Positions 49,801 to 60,527 of a DNA stretch of 64,000 nt are shown in pieces (position 1 is the first letter of the stretch; each line of letters begins with the position of its first letter). Below the pieces are notes generated by a model. That model saw only the letters and a list, made by a program, of their open reading frames with translations, did not search any database and was not told where the DNA came from. A program made the position numbers and the translations under genes. The DNA is from Istiophorus platypterus. Its lineage: Eukaryota > Chordata > Actinopteri > Istiophoriformes > Istiophoridae. The DNA lies in NCBI GenBank assembly GCA_016859345.1, contig CM029112.1, positions 16,018,725 through 16,082,724 on the forward strand. Direction: 5' to 3'.

Positions 49801-52800
49801 CATAGGCCAGCATCTTGATTTTATCCTTAGCTGACAGAAGAGCTGCATGAAGAGGGTGGATAAGTGACTTGGGAGACTGTGTGAAGTGTTCTTCATCATC
49901 ATGACCCTGCATCACTTCTGCACTGTCTTCCCTTGCTGCACCTTGACATATTGGCGCTCGCCACAATCCAAAAACAGGCTGTGCACAGTGGATCTGGGAA
50001 GGCTACAGATTGGAAGGAAAAAAAAATTATGACGAATATGATCTGCTCCTGTAGAAGAAGATATCGTCTCAGATAACTTAGTTAGTTTAGTTGTGTCTCA
50101 TGTATAGTGAATGTCTAAAACAGTGGCTTCAAAAATGGGTGCAATGAGAACAAGTAAAGGATGCTGCACAAGTTGTTCATTCACACACATTTATAATGTG
50201 TTTATAATTATTTGGAATTTAAAAAAAAAGTCATCACTTGGAAAATTTAGATGACATTAAGGTTAGCTACTTAATCAAATGTATCAAAGCAGAGGAATAA
50301 ACATATGAATCCCTGTACTGAATATGCTGTTATGTCGTGGTGAAGACTATTAGCAACAGCTTAAAGTTTGATTGAGAAGAGACCTATATTATTTCCAGCA
50401 CTGATGTCAGTTCATTTACAGTATGTAGCAAATTTTACATCTAGGCGGAAAGGGTGTGCAATTATGAAAAACACTACAAAGGGTTGTGGTGGTTTAAAAA
50501 AGTTTGGGAAGCATTGATATTTTAAAGCACATTAACATGTTCCCTCAATAACAAGCACTGCTTGATTCAGATATACTGCAAGAATTTTATGAAACAATAT
50601 TTCATTGTTTTAGTGTGAGAAATTTGTCCCTAGACACAACTTTAGCTTGTAGTTTTGCATCCTGTCAAAAAATGAAAAGCTTCTCGTTTGATCACATATT
50701 AGAGACTACTGTCACGGAAAATTCAGGTTTTTGTAGTTGGATTAATAACTGTTACTGAAATTTGGACCCATAGAGAGTTAAGGTAGGCACACAGAAAAAG
50801 AGAATTCTGTCCTTGATAGTTTTAAAGTTTTTGTTTATTTTTGAAACATTGTCTCCTTTGAAAAATGTTATTTTACATTTATATATACACACATGTTGAA
50901 GCTTTACACGAATATCCAAAATTGAAAGAAATGAGAAGAGGCTTGGTGCTGAATAAAAACGCCAAAAAATTTCTCCTATTCATATCCGGAATTCATACCT
51001 CTTGTTCACTTCCGTTGCTTCTTTCCGTGTCGGTTTCCATTTCTTTTACTGACTAAAGTATTGTCAGTCTGATAGGTTAATGTTTTATGGCTCTGATTGG
51101 CCTCTCAACCAGAGGCTGTCCTGGACTTGGTGAAATTCACATTCACATTGGCTTCTAGAATCCAGGGCTTGAATAATGCAAATGAGGGAACCTGTGTATT
51201 CCATTCAAATGTCAACTACAGCCTCATCTACAACTGACTGTGATCAGCAAAAACAAATCCGTGACTGTCACATTTTCACACAAACAACCATTACATTAAT
51301 TCAGGCAGTCTCCACAGAAAATGACTTCCTCAAACTGGCAACAGAGATGCATCTACAACTACAGTCAGGATCCTTCACCGATTGTGTCGCTTCCATCTCT
51401 GATCTCTGTACGAAAACATTTCCTGGCCAGTAAAAATTATTTGAAAGTTATTTTAAAGAAACCGGGGGAGGGGGGCTTTGTAACACGAAGAGGTCGCTGT
51501 GATGGAGTGTAACAAAATATATTCTCTTATGTGCTGCATTTGTACAAATTTAAGTCAGTCTACCCTGCCACATTTTAGACAGACATGTACTTTTTACTCA
51601 ACTGCAGTATTTTTTTTTTAAAATATCTGATTGTATTAAATATAAGGCATTGTTGTAGCTCAAACTACCAAAAGTATATGAAACAGTATTATGTTATATT
51701 AAATTTATATCCACCTTTACCAGCTACAGTACAATGCTACTTACATAGTATTGCATCAGTAATAATATTTCAGGTTTGTGTGTGTGTATTTTTTATATAT
51801 ATATTACATCTTTTTTTTTTTTTTTTCGAGAGATATAGATGAATATTGATATAGATATACATATTGATGTAACATTAACAAAGGATGGTCATTTACTTCT
51901 GATATTTTATGGGGGTTTTTTTCACCCATAATACTTCTATACTTTTACTTCACTAACCTTTTGAAACCCGGCTTTTACTTGTCTTTTTATGAAGTGTTAC
52001 TTTATGTAGATCCAAATACTTTCTCCACTGATAGCTCACATTGTATCTTCCCTTTAAGCACAGAAAAGGACAGTTCTATGAAAGTGATAACACAGTATGA
52101 ACACGTCAACAATTCAGATATAACTGAGCTGATGCATTAGAACTGCTGGTGGACTGGCCTCAGGCCACTGACTAAATATTTTCATGCTGTAGTATAAGTT
52201 TATTTGATATATTTATTTTGTCCTAGAGGAGGTAGCAAGTCCTCTGGTGGATAAAATAGAAAATACTTTGGACTCCTGGACTTAAATGTTAGAATATCTG
52301 ATCAGTTCTTAATATTTCCCTGCAAATGACTGCACGTGTTTTCTGTTTTGAGAAAAAACGTGCTGAAAAAATGTACAGTCGGGTCCAATGATCCGATAGA
52401 CAGTAACACCCCCCCCCATTAAGTCCTTAACGTCTCTCTCGGTCTGCATGTCATTTCTGTCCCAGTCTAACCATGCTCAGAGGTCTCTCCGCCATAGGAG
52501 AGCCTCACCAATGGTAATGTAGATCGTCGGCCTCACGGATTTTAGCACTCCTCTGAATTTCCCAAAATGCTTCCTATACCTTAAATACCTTACACATTGG
52601 CTGTGCTGTTTGAATTTTTTTTGATGAAGCAAAGAGGAAAAAAGGAAACCTTGGATATTTTAAACTCCTAAATATCTATAACTGTCTCCAAAATCAAATA
52701 CATTTTAGTCCATAGTAGGTATGACATTAAATCTCTATTAGCTGATAATCAAACAGCAGCAGCTGGTGTATAAACTTTTGATTCAAATTTTTATGGAGTT

Positions 52801-54113
52801 GGCAAAAAAATTCTTTTTTTAATCTGTATTACTTACATGGTGTTTGCACACATGGGATTTTGTTACCTCACAGAGCTGTTGATTCAGGTAATTTTTATCC
52901 ATGCCTGGTTTTCACTTCATTTGGATTTGTCATTTTGTGCCAAACTCAAACGGAGGCCCAGCGCACTCCATCCGGAACCTTGCTGGTCAGGTTTTTGGGG
53001 TGAACCCGTTGACTTCTAGCTTAAACTGTTTTTATCTGTCAGGCTTCAAGACCTCCTTCCCGATGAAGGCCTCAGCTCCTGCCCCGACCTCCACAATGCC
53101 CCCACCTCCACCGGGTCTGGGAATCTCAGCGCCTAAGCCCCCCCCAGGCTTCACTGGTATCCCCCTCAACAGCAACGTAGAGCCTGCTCAATCTGCAGTC
53201 AACCTGTATGCTGATGCTTTTTTTTCTTAAACATGATCACAGTGATTTCTTTGTGTTTGTTAAAGAGTTTGGTGTTGAAAGATTTGACCCTGTTGGCCTT
53301 CTGTGGTATAAAATGCTTCTTATGCATGCCCCCCCCCCAGGTCTTCGAAGATGTCAAGCAGCGGTTACCTAGTGCCAGATGACTTCCACCAGAGGAACCT
53401 GGCGCTGATCCAGTCCATTAGAAAGTACCTCCACAATGATGAATCAAAGTTCAACCAGTTCAAAAACTACTCTGCACAGTTCAGACAGGTATTCACCAAA
53501 GTTAGGATCATGAGATTTTTTTAAGATGTTACATTCTTATCCATTAATCACAAACTTTGCGTAGTTTTTAGCTGTACCTCAACAGTTATGACAACAATGA
53601 TATATTCTATATAAGTGTTTTAGTCAGAATCTTGCCAATACTCATTAGTAATTAAATGTGAAGACAAAAAACTGTACCGTTCTGAAGCCCCAAGTGAATG
53701 TTTAGTTTGATAGCCGGATCGTCTGTCTTTTTTCCCAGGGTGTGGTATCAGCTGCTCAGTATCACCGCAGCTGTAAGGACCTGCTCGGAGACGATTTTAA
53801 CTGCATCTTCAACGAGCTGCTGGTGCTCTTGCCGGACACCGGCAAGCAGCAGGAGCTGCTGACTGCCCATGGAGACTGTAAGGCCCTGGAGAAGCAGTCA
53901 GGGGCTGGAGGAGGAAAGAAAAACAAGAACAAGAAGAACGCCTGGCAGACGCCAGCCACAGTGGCTAACGTAGCAGCTGAGCTGGACTGCCAGGTGTGCC
54001 CCACTTGCAGACAGGTACTGGCCCCCAAAGACTTCAACTCCCACAAGACCCTGCACATCAGGGAGAGTGAGGAGTTCCCCTCCTTGCAGTCAATTAGCCG
54101 TATCATTAGCTAG
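40630..54113 (+). CDS. znf598: E3 ubiquitin ligase ZNF598, ribosome collision sensor (12 coding exons)
   Basis: Exons: 40630-40803, 41917-42029, 43048-43177, 43982-44193, 44299-44516, 44667-44760, 45059-45246, 45392-45467, 45564-46435, 53043-53205, 53341-53488, 53739-54113; 920 codons plus stop (human 904 aa). ZNF598 detects collided ribosomes and ubiquitinates small-subunit proteins eS10 and uS10 to start ribosome quality control. The N-terminal C3HC4 RING has C13, C16, C28, H30, C33, C36, C49 and C52. Exons 3-5 carry the zinc-finger block, including CKLCTKHLK, GHPLCKFCDDRYLDNDELL, KHLRRDHYFCHFCDADGSQE and HYLCEEGRCATEQFTHAFRT. The middle is low complexity (Ser/Pro/Lys) with five (D/E)-(D/E)-FP-(A/S)-L motifs. 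Exon 10 has PPPPPGLG and PPPGFTG, GYF-type ligands consistent with GIGYF2 binding. The C-terminus keeps the folded domain (YLVPDDFHQRNLALIQSIRK) and a last CPTCRQVL zinc pair, ending EEFPSLQSISRIIS. Intron 9 (6.6 kb) hosts an antisense gene. Confidence 0.97.
46436..49009. other. Left part of znf598 intron 9, no firm exon
   Basis: Mostly AT-rich with a purine-rich patch (47461-47545). On the - strand a good acceptor (TGTGTTTTCAG) just before 47699 opens short frames. One reads AYRYNKATNAGVEETRHVQV and stops at 47608; it could be a 3' exon of the antisense coiled-coil gene, but its phase (one base needed from the preceding exon) does not match the phase-0 donor at 49027, so an unseen exon would be required. 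An imperfect teleost-type repeat phrase (AAAGGAATAGTTTGACACTT) lies near 48548. Confidence 0.35.
47875..47909. repeat. Perfect 11-bp inverted repeat (hairpin)
   Basis: CTGTCAGGAGA at 47875-47885 and its exact reverse complement TCTCCTGACAG at 47899-47909, separated by 13 bases, inside znf598 intron 9. Confidence 0.8.
49010..51040 (-). CDS. Unidentified coiled-coil protein nested antisense in znf598 intron 9
   Basis: Exon 1, 50999-51040, starts ATGGAAACCGACACGG (METDTERSNGSEQE) and ends at an AG|GTATGA donor. Exon 2 starts at 49993 after a TTCCCAG acceptor. Both junctions are phase 0, joining into one frame (IHCAQPVFGLWRAPICQ...) that stays open for over 320 codons. From about residue 65 it is a long charged helix rich in Glu, Lys, Arg, Gln and Leu with heptad spacing (for example KDKIKMLAYENDFLRKENAR, LERDIKEKRSLLSGLTDKMM, EEEIKRLIQENTQLQ), with no zinc finger, transmembrane or signal segment. 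Exon 2 either stops at TGA (49010) or is spliced at an excellent donor CAG|GTAAAC (last exon base 49028) just before it; in the latter case more exons lie below 49010. Minimum size is about 336-341 aa. A CCAAT box (51093-51100) and TATA-like CATAAAA (51083-51089) lie just upstream. I do not recognise the family; a diverged orthologue of some 16p13.3 CCDC gene is possible. Confidence 0.78.
51041..51125 (-). promoter_or_regulatory. Candidate promoter of the nested coiled-coil gene
   Basis: Reading the - strand, CCAATCAG (51100-51093) is followed by CATAAAA (51089-51083), and the ATG begins at 51040. The spacing is compact and a TATA-like element this close to the ATG allows only a very short 5' UTR, so TSS placement is uncertain. 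Confidence 0.35.
51126..53042. other. Right part of znf598 intron 9, nothing coding seen
   Basis: AT-rich intronic sequence with a T homopolymer around 51811-51826 and scattered simple repeats. No splice-bounded frame with protein-like content is seen on either strand before the exon 10 acceptor at 53042. Confidence 0.5.
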
Positions 54114-54700
54114 CCCCTTGTTTCTCCTCTACTCCATTTGCTATTATGGGGCAAATGCTCAGTTGCCCCTACAGCCCTGTCAAAAGCCCTGCAGGAGCCA
54201 GTGTGGAAGAGAGCAGCCTGTTTACTGTGAGACCACATCTCAGAGGAGCTTGGGGCCTGTTGCTCGTTTGGAAGGTGAATTTAAGATGGTTTATGATGTT
54301 TTTACTTTCTCATAAGGACTAGATTGGTAGGTGTGCGAATGGTTTTACAGTTAAGGCGCACAGGGTTGCTCCATCTCAACTCTTCTTTCAAGTCACATCC
54401 TTTGAGGACGTCTCCAGCTGGCACTGGCACAGGCAATGTCTAACCAGAACTATGACTTTATTTAAAGAAATCAGAAAAACAAGCTAAGGCTTTACTTGAA
54501 GAATGTTTTGCTCCATAATACGAAATTATGTTAATTTACATTTTCTATCGTGCTTTGTGCTTTCACTTAAACTGGTAAAAAAAAATAATCATTGTCAACA
54601 TCAGAGTTGATTAAAGTTATGTATAATTCCCCAGCGGGGCTGCTTGGTTAAATAACAAAATAAACACAAACATGTTCATTTCAACAATTTAGCCTCATAT
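54114..54700 (+). other. Probable znf598 3' UTR
   Basis: Follows the TAG at 54111-54113. AATAAA at 54659-54664 would end a 3' UTR of about 0.55 kb. A second AATAAA lies near 55104. Confidence 0.5.
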
Positions 54701-57700
54701 TTATTGAAGTGTAGCTGTCTGATTTCTTTTAATTGTTGGTTGCTTCATACAGAGGAAGGCTTGTCAAGTGTTTGAGTGAATGGATTGTTCCCTGTCAGAG
54801 GCATCATGTAGGAAGGTGTGGGTGTGGGTGGGGGTGTTTCGTTCTGTCTTTACTACTTCAAAAGACTAAAGTTCTGTCTTTAAGGTCAAGGTTTAGGACA
54901 GGGATGAGATGAGTGGCCACAGTAACATGTATAAATGGTCCTAATCTTTGGAGCTGCAATGGTTGGTTCGTTACCTAATGGACAGAAAATCTGCAAATAT
55001 TTTGATTGATTCATCATTTCAGTTTGGGACTGTTCAGTCAGGCAAAACCATGGAGTAATTTTTCACAGTTTTCTGATGTCTTATAGACCATATTCAGTTT
55101 AACAAATAAATTGATAATGCAAATAGTTGCATATGGATGCATATATCGGGAAAGCAAAACTAGCTAAAAGAAACTGCAACGGTACTTTATTTCACAATTT
55201 CACAACTTCACAATTTTTCTGATCCTCCTCTAGTTCTCTAGGAGTAACTGAATTTTTTTTTCAAAATACATTTTTAAAGAAATCATCCAAAGTCTAGTTG
55301 TTAATTAAAATTTTATCCTGCTCAAAAAATTGTACCAACCTCACACATTGAACTCAGAGACGGAAACAGGCAGTCCAAAACATGTTTTCTTTTTTATTGG
55401 AGTGACGTTCAGACTGCAGTCCAGAGACATTCAGGTAATAGACAGTGACACACATCTCTGTACACAGCATTTTTACACTGAAGAGGTCAAACACCTTCAG
55501 AACAGGAAGAAAACTCAGAAAAACGTGACGGGGGCAGCACACTACAGAATCAATGTTGACTTTTTTGGTCGCTGGGGTTAAATTTTTATCATTGGTATTA
55601 AGGGGGAAATGTGACATTGATGCTTTGTATTATTACTGGAAACCCCACAGTTGATGGCACTGGCATTACTACATATCATAACCTCTTATCTCAGTCTAAC
55701 AAAACGACAGCATGAACACATAAAACGCTGTTTTTGGTGCCGATGGCCCCTTTGAGAGTGGTTAAACAAAGTATTTCCAACGAAGAATGCATTCTAGTTT
55801 ATAAATTATCATTATTGGCATCATTTTTTTATTTTCAGTAGTACAGGACAAACCAGACCCTGGACATCATCACACACAGGTTCCATTTACTTCAATAACA
55901 TACTGAATATTACAATCAACCAATACTACAGTAGTGTACATGGGCCAGAGCACAAAACACAGAGAATGCTTGTATTATTATTTTTATCTACCACACTGAC
56001 TGAAGAGACTGAAGCACTTAAAACAATTATACAACCCGACCTAACAGTACCCCAAACTGCCCAACAGTTCCCCAATAATTCTTCCATCAGTACCCAAGTC
56101 GCACCCGACCACTTAACTGGTTACTAGCAGCCCAATGATACCCAAGATTTCGAGGACAATTTTGGTAGTTTTTCATACTTCAGCATGCTTGTACATAAAT
56201 AACATTATTACTGACTGCAAGATTTTAAATTGATTTCCTTTCTCTTGGAAGGCAAATTAACATACCAATTGCTGGCAATATTAACTGTAATCCAATTTAC
56301 ATCCAAGACTGGAATGGTGGACTCTCCCAATAATGATGCAAGCTACTATATGGAGAGGCCATTAAAGAGTGTAAATACATTAAATGGCTATTGCAGACCA
56401 TAAATACTATCAGAAATTTGGTTTGGTTTCATGAAAATCATAAGGATCCTACCATTTAATGTTGTGTACCTTTTTATTAAATTTAATAAATTTCATTATT
56501 GTTGCATGGCAATGCATATGTGAGCAGGGACCCAACACAGATATGAGATCTGAGAATCGGCTTCTGAAAAGCAGAGCACTATCAATCAATGTGAGAGAGT
56601 GAAACCTGAAAGACAATAAGCAAAACTAAATGGAATGAAAAGGATCAGGTCAAATAGCATATTTCCCGTCTCAAGTCTCTGCAACTTTATATTACAATGA
56701 ACAAAAAACAGTGGCTGAACAGTAGGGAATCAATCTAAAAACATGGTAAGCTTCATGAAATACTTGGCAGTAACTTTTACTGTACATGACTTTTAGGTTA
56801 TGGGCTTGAACAAAAACCACGAGTGAAGGCCATTATCTGCACCAAATACATTTTACAGTATCCGACCATACACCCGAGCATCCCTCAAAGAACTTGGAAT
56901 TCAACCCAACCGAAAACCCCACCCCAAGCACCCAGCACCCAGCAGTAGTCCAGCACCCAACAGTGTTGCACCCTTTCCCGAACCAAAATCCTAAAAGAGG
57001 GTACTACTGGAATACCCCTCAGTTTAAAACACATACTCGCTCAACTCCCCACTCGCAGACAGTCTGGTGAATAAAATGCAGAAAAACATGCTCAAATATA
57101 AATCATAAACTGAGTCGCCTTTGCTCTGCGTTTTACTAGACTACTTTAAAATGATTTAAATTCTTTTTACTGCCGGAACTAGGAAAGCATGGAAAAGACA
57201 GGATTTAGCCTTGAGAACTATTTCTTTACAACTATACTCATCTGACTGACTAGTGCATCCTTACTTTCTGAGCCAATAGCCACATTAATAATAAGAAATT
57301 TACTTTATCACTGTCTCCTGTTTTGTGTGAGTATGTGTCATAGCTTTCATCACAGGAAGTAAGTAACGATTCACACACAGAGACTCTATACTGCTTAGGA
57401 CTGGAAAGTAGAGCCTGTGCTTTGTTAGCTGACTTTTTCCGTTAGCATGCTGTAGCTCAAGGCCTCGGCTTCTGGTGTCAAATTTGGATTCTTTACTGCA
57501 GGTTTAAGTTAAGTTCCTGGATGCAGATAAAAAAATATCGAACTTGCAGTCAGCATTCTTGAGAGGGAGGAATTTTCTCCCCACGGAGCTTTGAAATATG
57601 TTCACACGTGTGTATGTGTACAGGCGGTCAACAAGATCATGAGGTTGAGATTACAATGCTCAAATAAACTGTGATTGATTTAATATAACACAAGAAGGAA

Positions 57701-57884
57701 TCAGCTGCAGCCGCATTGAAGGCCGGCAAATCTCACTTTGCAAAACACGTCGGAGTCAACTCAAGAATTACATAGTATTCAATATATAATGAGTCCTATA
57801 CAACAATATCATGCATTATTATCATGATTACTTTTAAAACTCGGAAGAGCTGCAGTTTTCCCACTGCAGCAGAGCTTTCTCTTG

Positions 57885-57898
57885 TCAACAGGGGGCGC
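57885..57898 (+). promoter_or_regulatory. CTCF-like motif
   Basis: TCAACAGGGGGCGC agrees with the CTCF core CCASYAGRKGGCRS at 12 of 14 positions (mismatches at positions 1 and 4). Confidence 0.4.
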
Positions 57899-58984
57899 TG
57901 TTTACATGGGATTAGGTAGAGGAGCAGGCAAGGCATTCTACAGGTCAATTATATCACTCTAAAATAAGGTTTTATATTTGGCTCTGTTTATCAAAATGGG
58001 AAAAAAAATGGAAAAGAAATTGTTTCTCTTCATTTCATAACTCGACATAACTTGAGATGTCTTGACACTTGACACTGATATATTTAGCAGAAAGACTTTA
58101 TTTTGGGGGAAATTATTAAATGGTGTAACGGACCTGTGATTTCCTCTTCTGCACTAAAACTTTGACAAACACACATTCAAGAAAATAACTTTTATGCACC
58201 ACGGAAAATTAATCCACATTCACACACTTTCACACAAACACGCAGATCTACACGTCTCTCATGCATGCGAATACACGTGCACACGTACACCTGTTGCATG
58301 TGGACACGCTCACGCACTCACACACACACACACACACCAAGACTACAGATTCACTGATGGCGAGTGTATGTGAACCACGACACAGAGACACTGCTACACA
58401 CCGACATGGTTGGCATGGTTACTATCTACATCATTAGCGACCCACATTCACCCAACCCTGTCCCTGTCACCATGGCAACAAATTCTGACCCATCTCCTTT
58501 AATGGCAGGGCTGCAGGATCAATGAATTAGCCAGCTCGCGATCCTTAACATCCCACAAACAGATTTTTTTCTTTTTGCCTGAGACTGCACTGAATCATCC
58601 GGCGACCTGACCTCCCTCAATGAATAAAAGGTAATCTGTTGCCCCCCCCCCCCGCGCTTTACGTAAATCCCATAGACATTAACAACATAGTAGTAATGTG
58701 ATAATCAAAAGACGGCAATAAGAACACAGGGCAGTTTGGCAGCTTCTAAAACGTAAACATAAACAGACCTGACTTACCCAGAATCTCCCCGCTCACCCCA
58801 TTTTATAGATGCGACACTCAACGTAGGACACTGTCTCAAATAACACACTATATACATTCCCTGGCATCAGGGATGGATTACGAGACCATGAGCCCCTGGG
58901 CACAGACCCGTAAAAGGCAACAGCACCCTCCTGCATAGGCGCAAGACCCCACGCTGAAAGTCACGGTCGTTCTGCCTTTCTTCC

Positions 58985-59240
58985 TAGTCATTTTGAGTCT
59001 CTTTTTTTTTTGGGTTATTTTAGATCTGTCTGTCGTCGCCGCGCATCTCTTTTGTAGCCGTCTACAGTCTCTTTGTAGTTGTTTTGATTTTTTTTGGGGT
59101 TGTGTTGCATCTTTTGTGGTCATTTTGTCTCTTTGTAGTTGTTATTTTACTACTTGCAGGGAATTTTGCAGATCTTTGTAGTCATTTCTGTATTTAAGAA
59201 GTCATTTTGTTTCTTTTTGCGGTCGTCAGAGTAGCAGTCA
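58985..59240. repeat. Degenerate minisatellite (CTCTTTGTAGTTGTTTTG-type unit)
   Basis: Imperfect units of roughly 20-25 bases recur: TAGTCATTTTGAGTCTCTTT, GTCTCTTTGTAGTTGTTTTG, TGGTCATTTTGTCTCTTTGT, GATCTTTGTAGTCATTTCTG and AAGTCATTTTGTTTCTTTTT. Copies are diverged. The ORFs crossing it on both strands are repeat translations. Confidence 0.7.
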
Positions 59241-60527
59241 TGATTGATTTTCCAATAAGAAATGTTTACAGTCACTACGAAAGGTGCCTGTAAGCCCACT
59301 CAGTAATCCATCCAAGCCTGAGACAGAAATATAACAGACTGAAAAGTGGTTTTCCGTGGATTAGAGTTTCCCCAGTGAATCTTTAGACTGATCAAACTGT
59401 GAAAACTGAGCCTTGTATATAAATCTCGCAGAATTGCACATTAAGCTATTGCGACAAGGTACTTAAGAAATATTTTTGCATCGTGACACTGATCTCCTTA
59501 AACTGTGTTAAAATACGGACTCCACAATATCAATGAAGACTAAAAGTACTTGAAATAACTATAAAGAAGCAACAAGCTTTGTGGATAAAAGTTCTTTCAG
59601 GATCTGTTCGACATAACTTCTATATCTTGCAAACTTCGAAGCTCAACGGTTTAGATAGGTGCCACATTTGCCTGAGATTTGTGAGCACAATTCAAAGACT
59701 AGTGGGTAATTTGAGACAGTGCCTAAAAATATGTCTAATCTGACGCTAACTAGCCTACCTCTAGCTCAGTTATATAACTACCTACATAAGAATATGAGAT
59801 ATTGCACTTGGTCACAAAACATTGTCGTCATTTGTTTTTTTTTTACAGCATGTGGAAATCTACTAAATTAAGTCACTGTCTGAGACACACAGTACAGTAT
59901 GGCACTTAGTCGATCTCTAAGTTTGGAAACATGCAGATTCAATACACATGATCACTTTTAACTGCAGCAGGGAGAGGGGGAGGAACAGCCAGACCTAAAG
60001 AAACGTTCCCCGTAACTGTTTGGCATGAAAAGGGATTTTGATACTTTGATGGATGAAAAGAGTAAGATGAAGGTGCCGAACGGGAGTTCCCTCTGCTCTG
60101 CACTATATTTAGTCATCTGTTTTTACTGCTTCGTGGTGGAGTCACTCACTCGTTGATTCCTTCACCTCTTTTCTCGTAAGATTGTGTTTGAATACTGTAA
60201 AGTGGCCTCCTCTTCTGCGTCTCCTCGTCTTGTTTCTCTTGTCCTCTCATCTGCTCTGATCTGGGGACACTGGATTTGCTGAAGTAGGAAACTGAGTTCA
60301 GCGCACAGGTCTAGAAAAGTGCTGACAAGGCTGGAATGTTAAGGGAAAAGGACAGGAACGAGAAGAGGGAAACAAAGGAGGAGAGGCCACTTTTTAACAG
60401 TTATTGAAAACCCAGTTTGGATCAGCACATAAACAACTGCACGTATAACATCACAGAAAGCATTTTTCTTAAACTTTCCCCTCATCCCTCTCCCAGTCTT
60501 CCTCTTCCACCGTCAGGTCTATCTTCT

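Larger units (their letters stand above)
54701..60527 (-). other. Space between convergent znf598 and syngr3; may include a long syngr3 3' UTR
   Basis: No protein gene is supportable over 5.8 kb. Read on the - strand, AATAAA is present opposite 55393-55398, among others, so part of this region may be 3' UTR of syngr3; this is inference. The only structured items seen are a CTCF-like motif at 57885-57898, (CA)n around 58317-58336 and a degenerate tandem repeat at 58985-59240. Confidence 0.35.
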
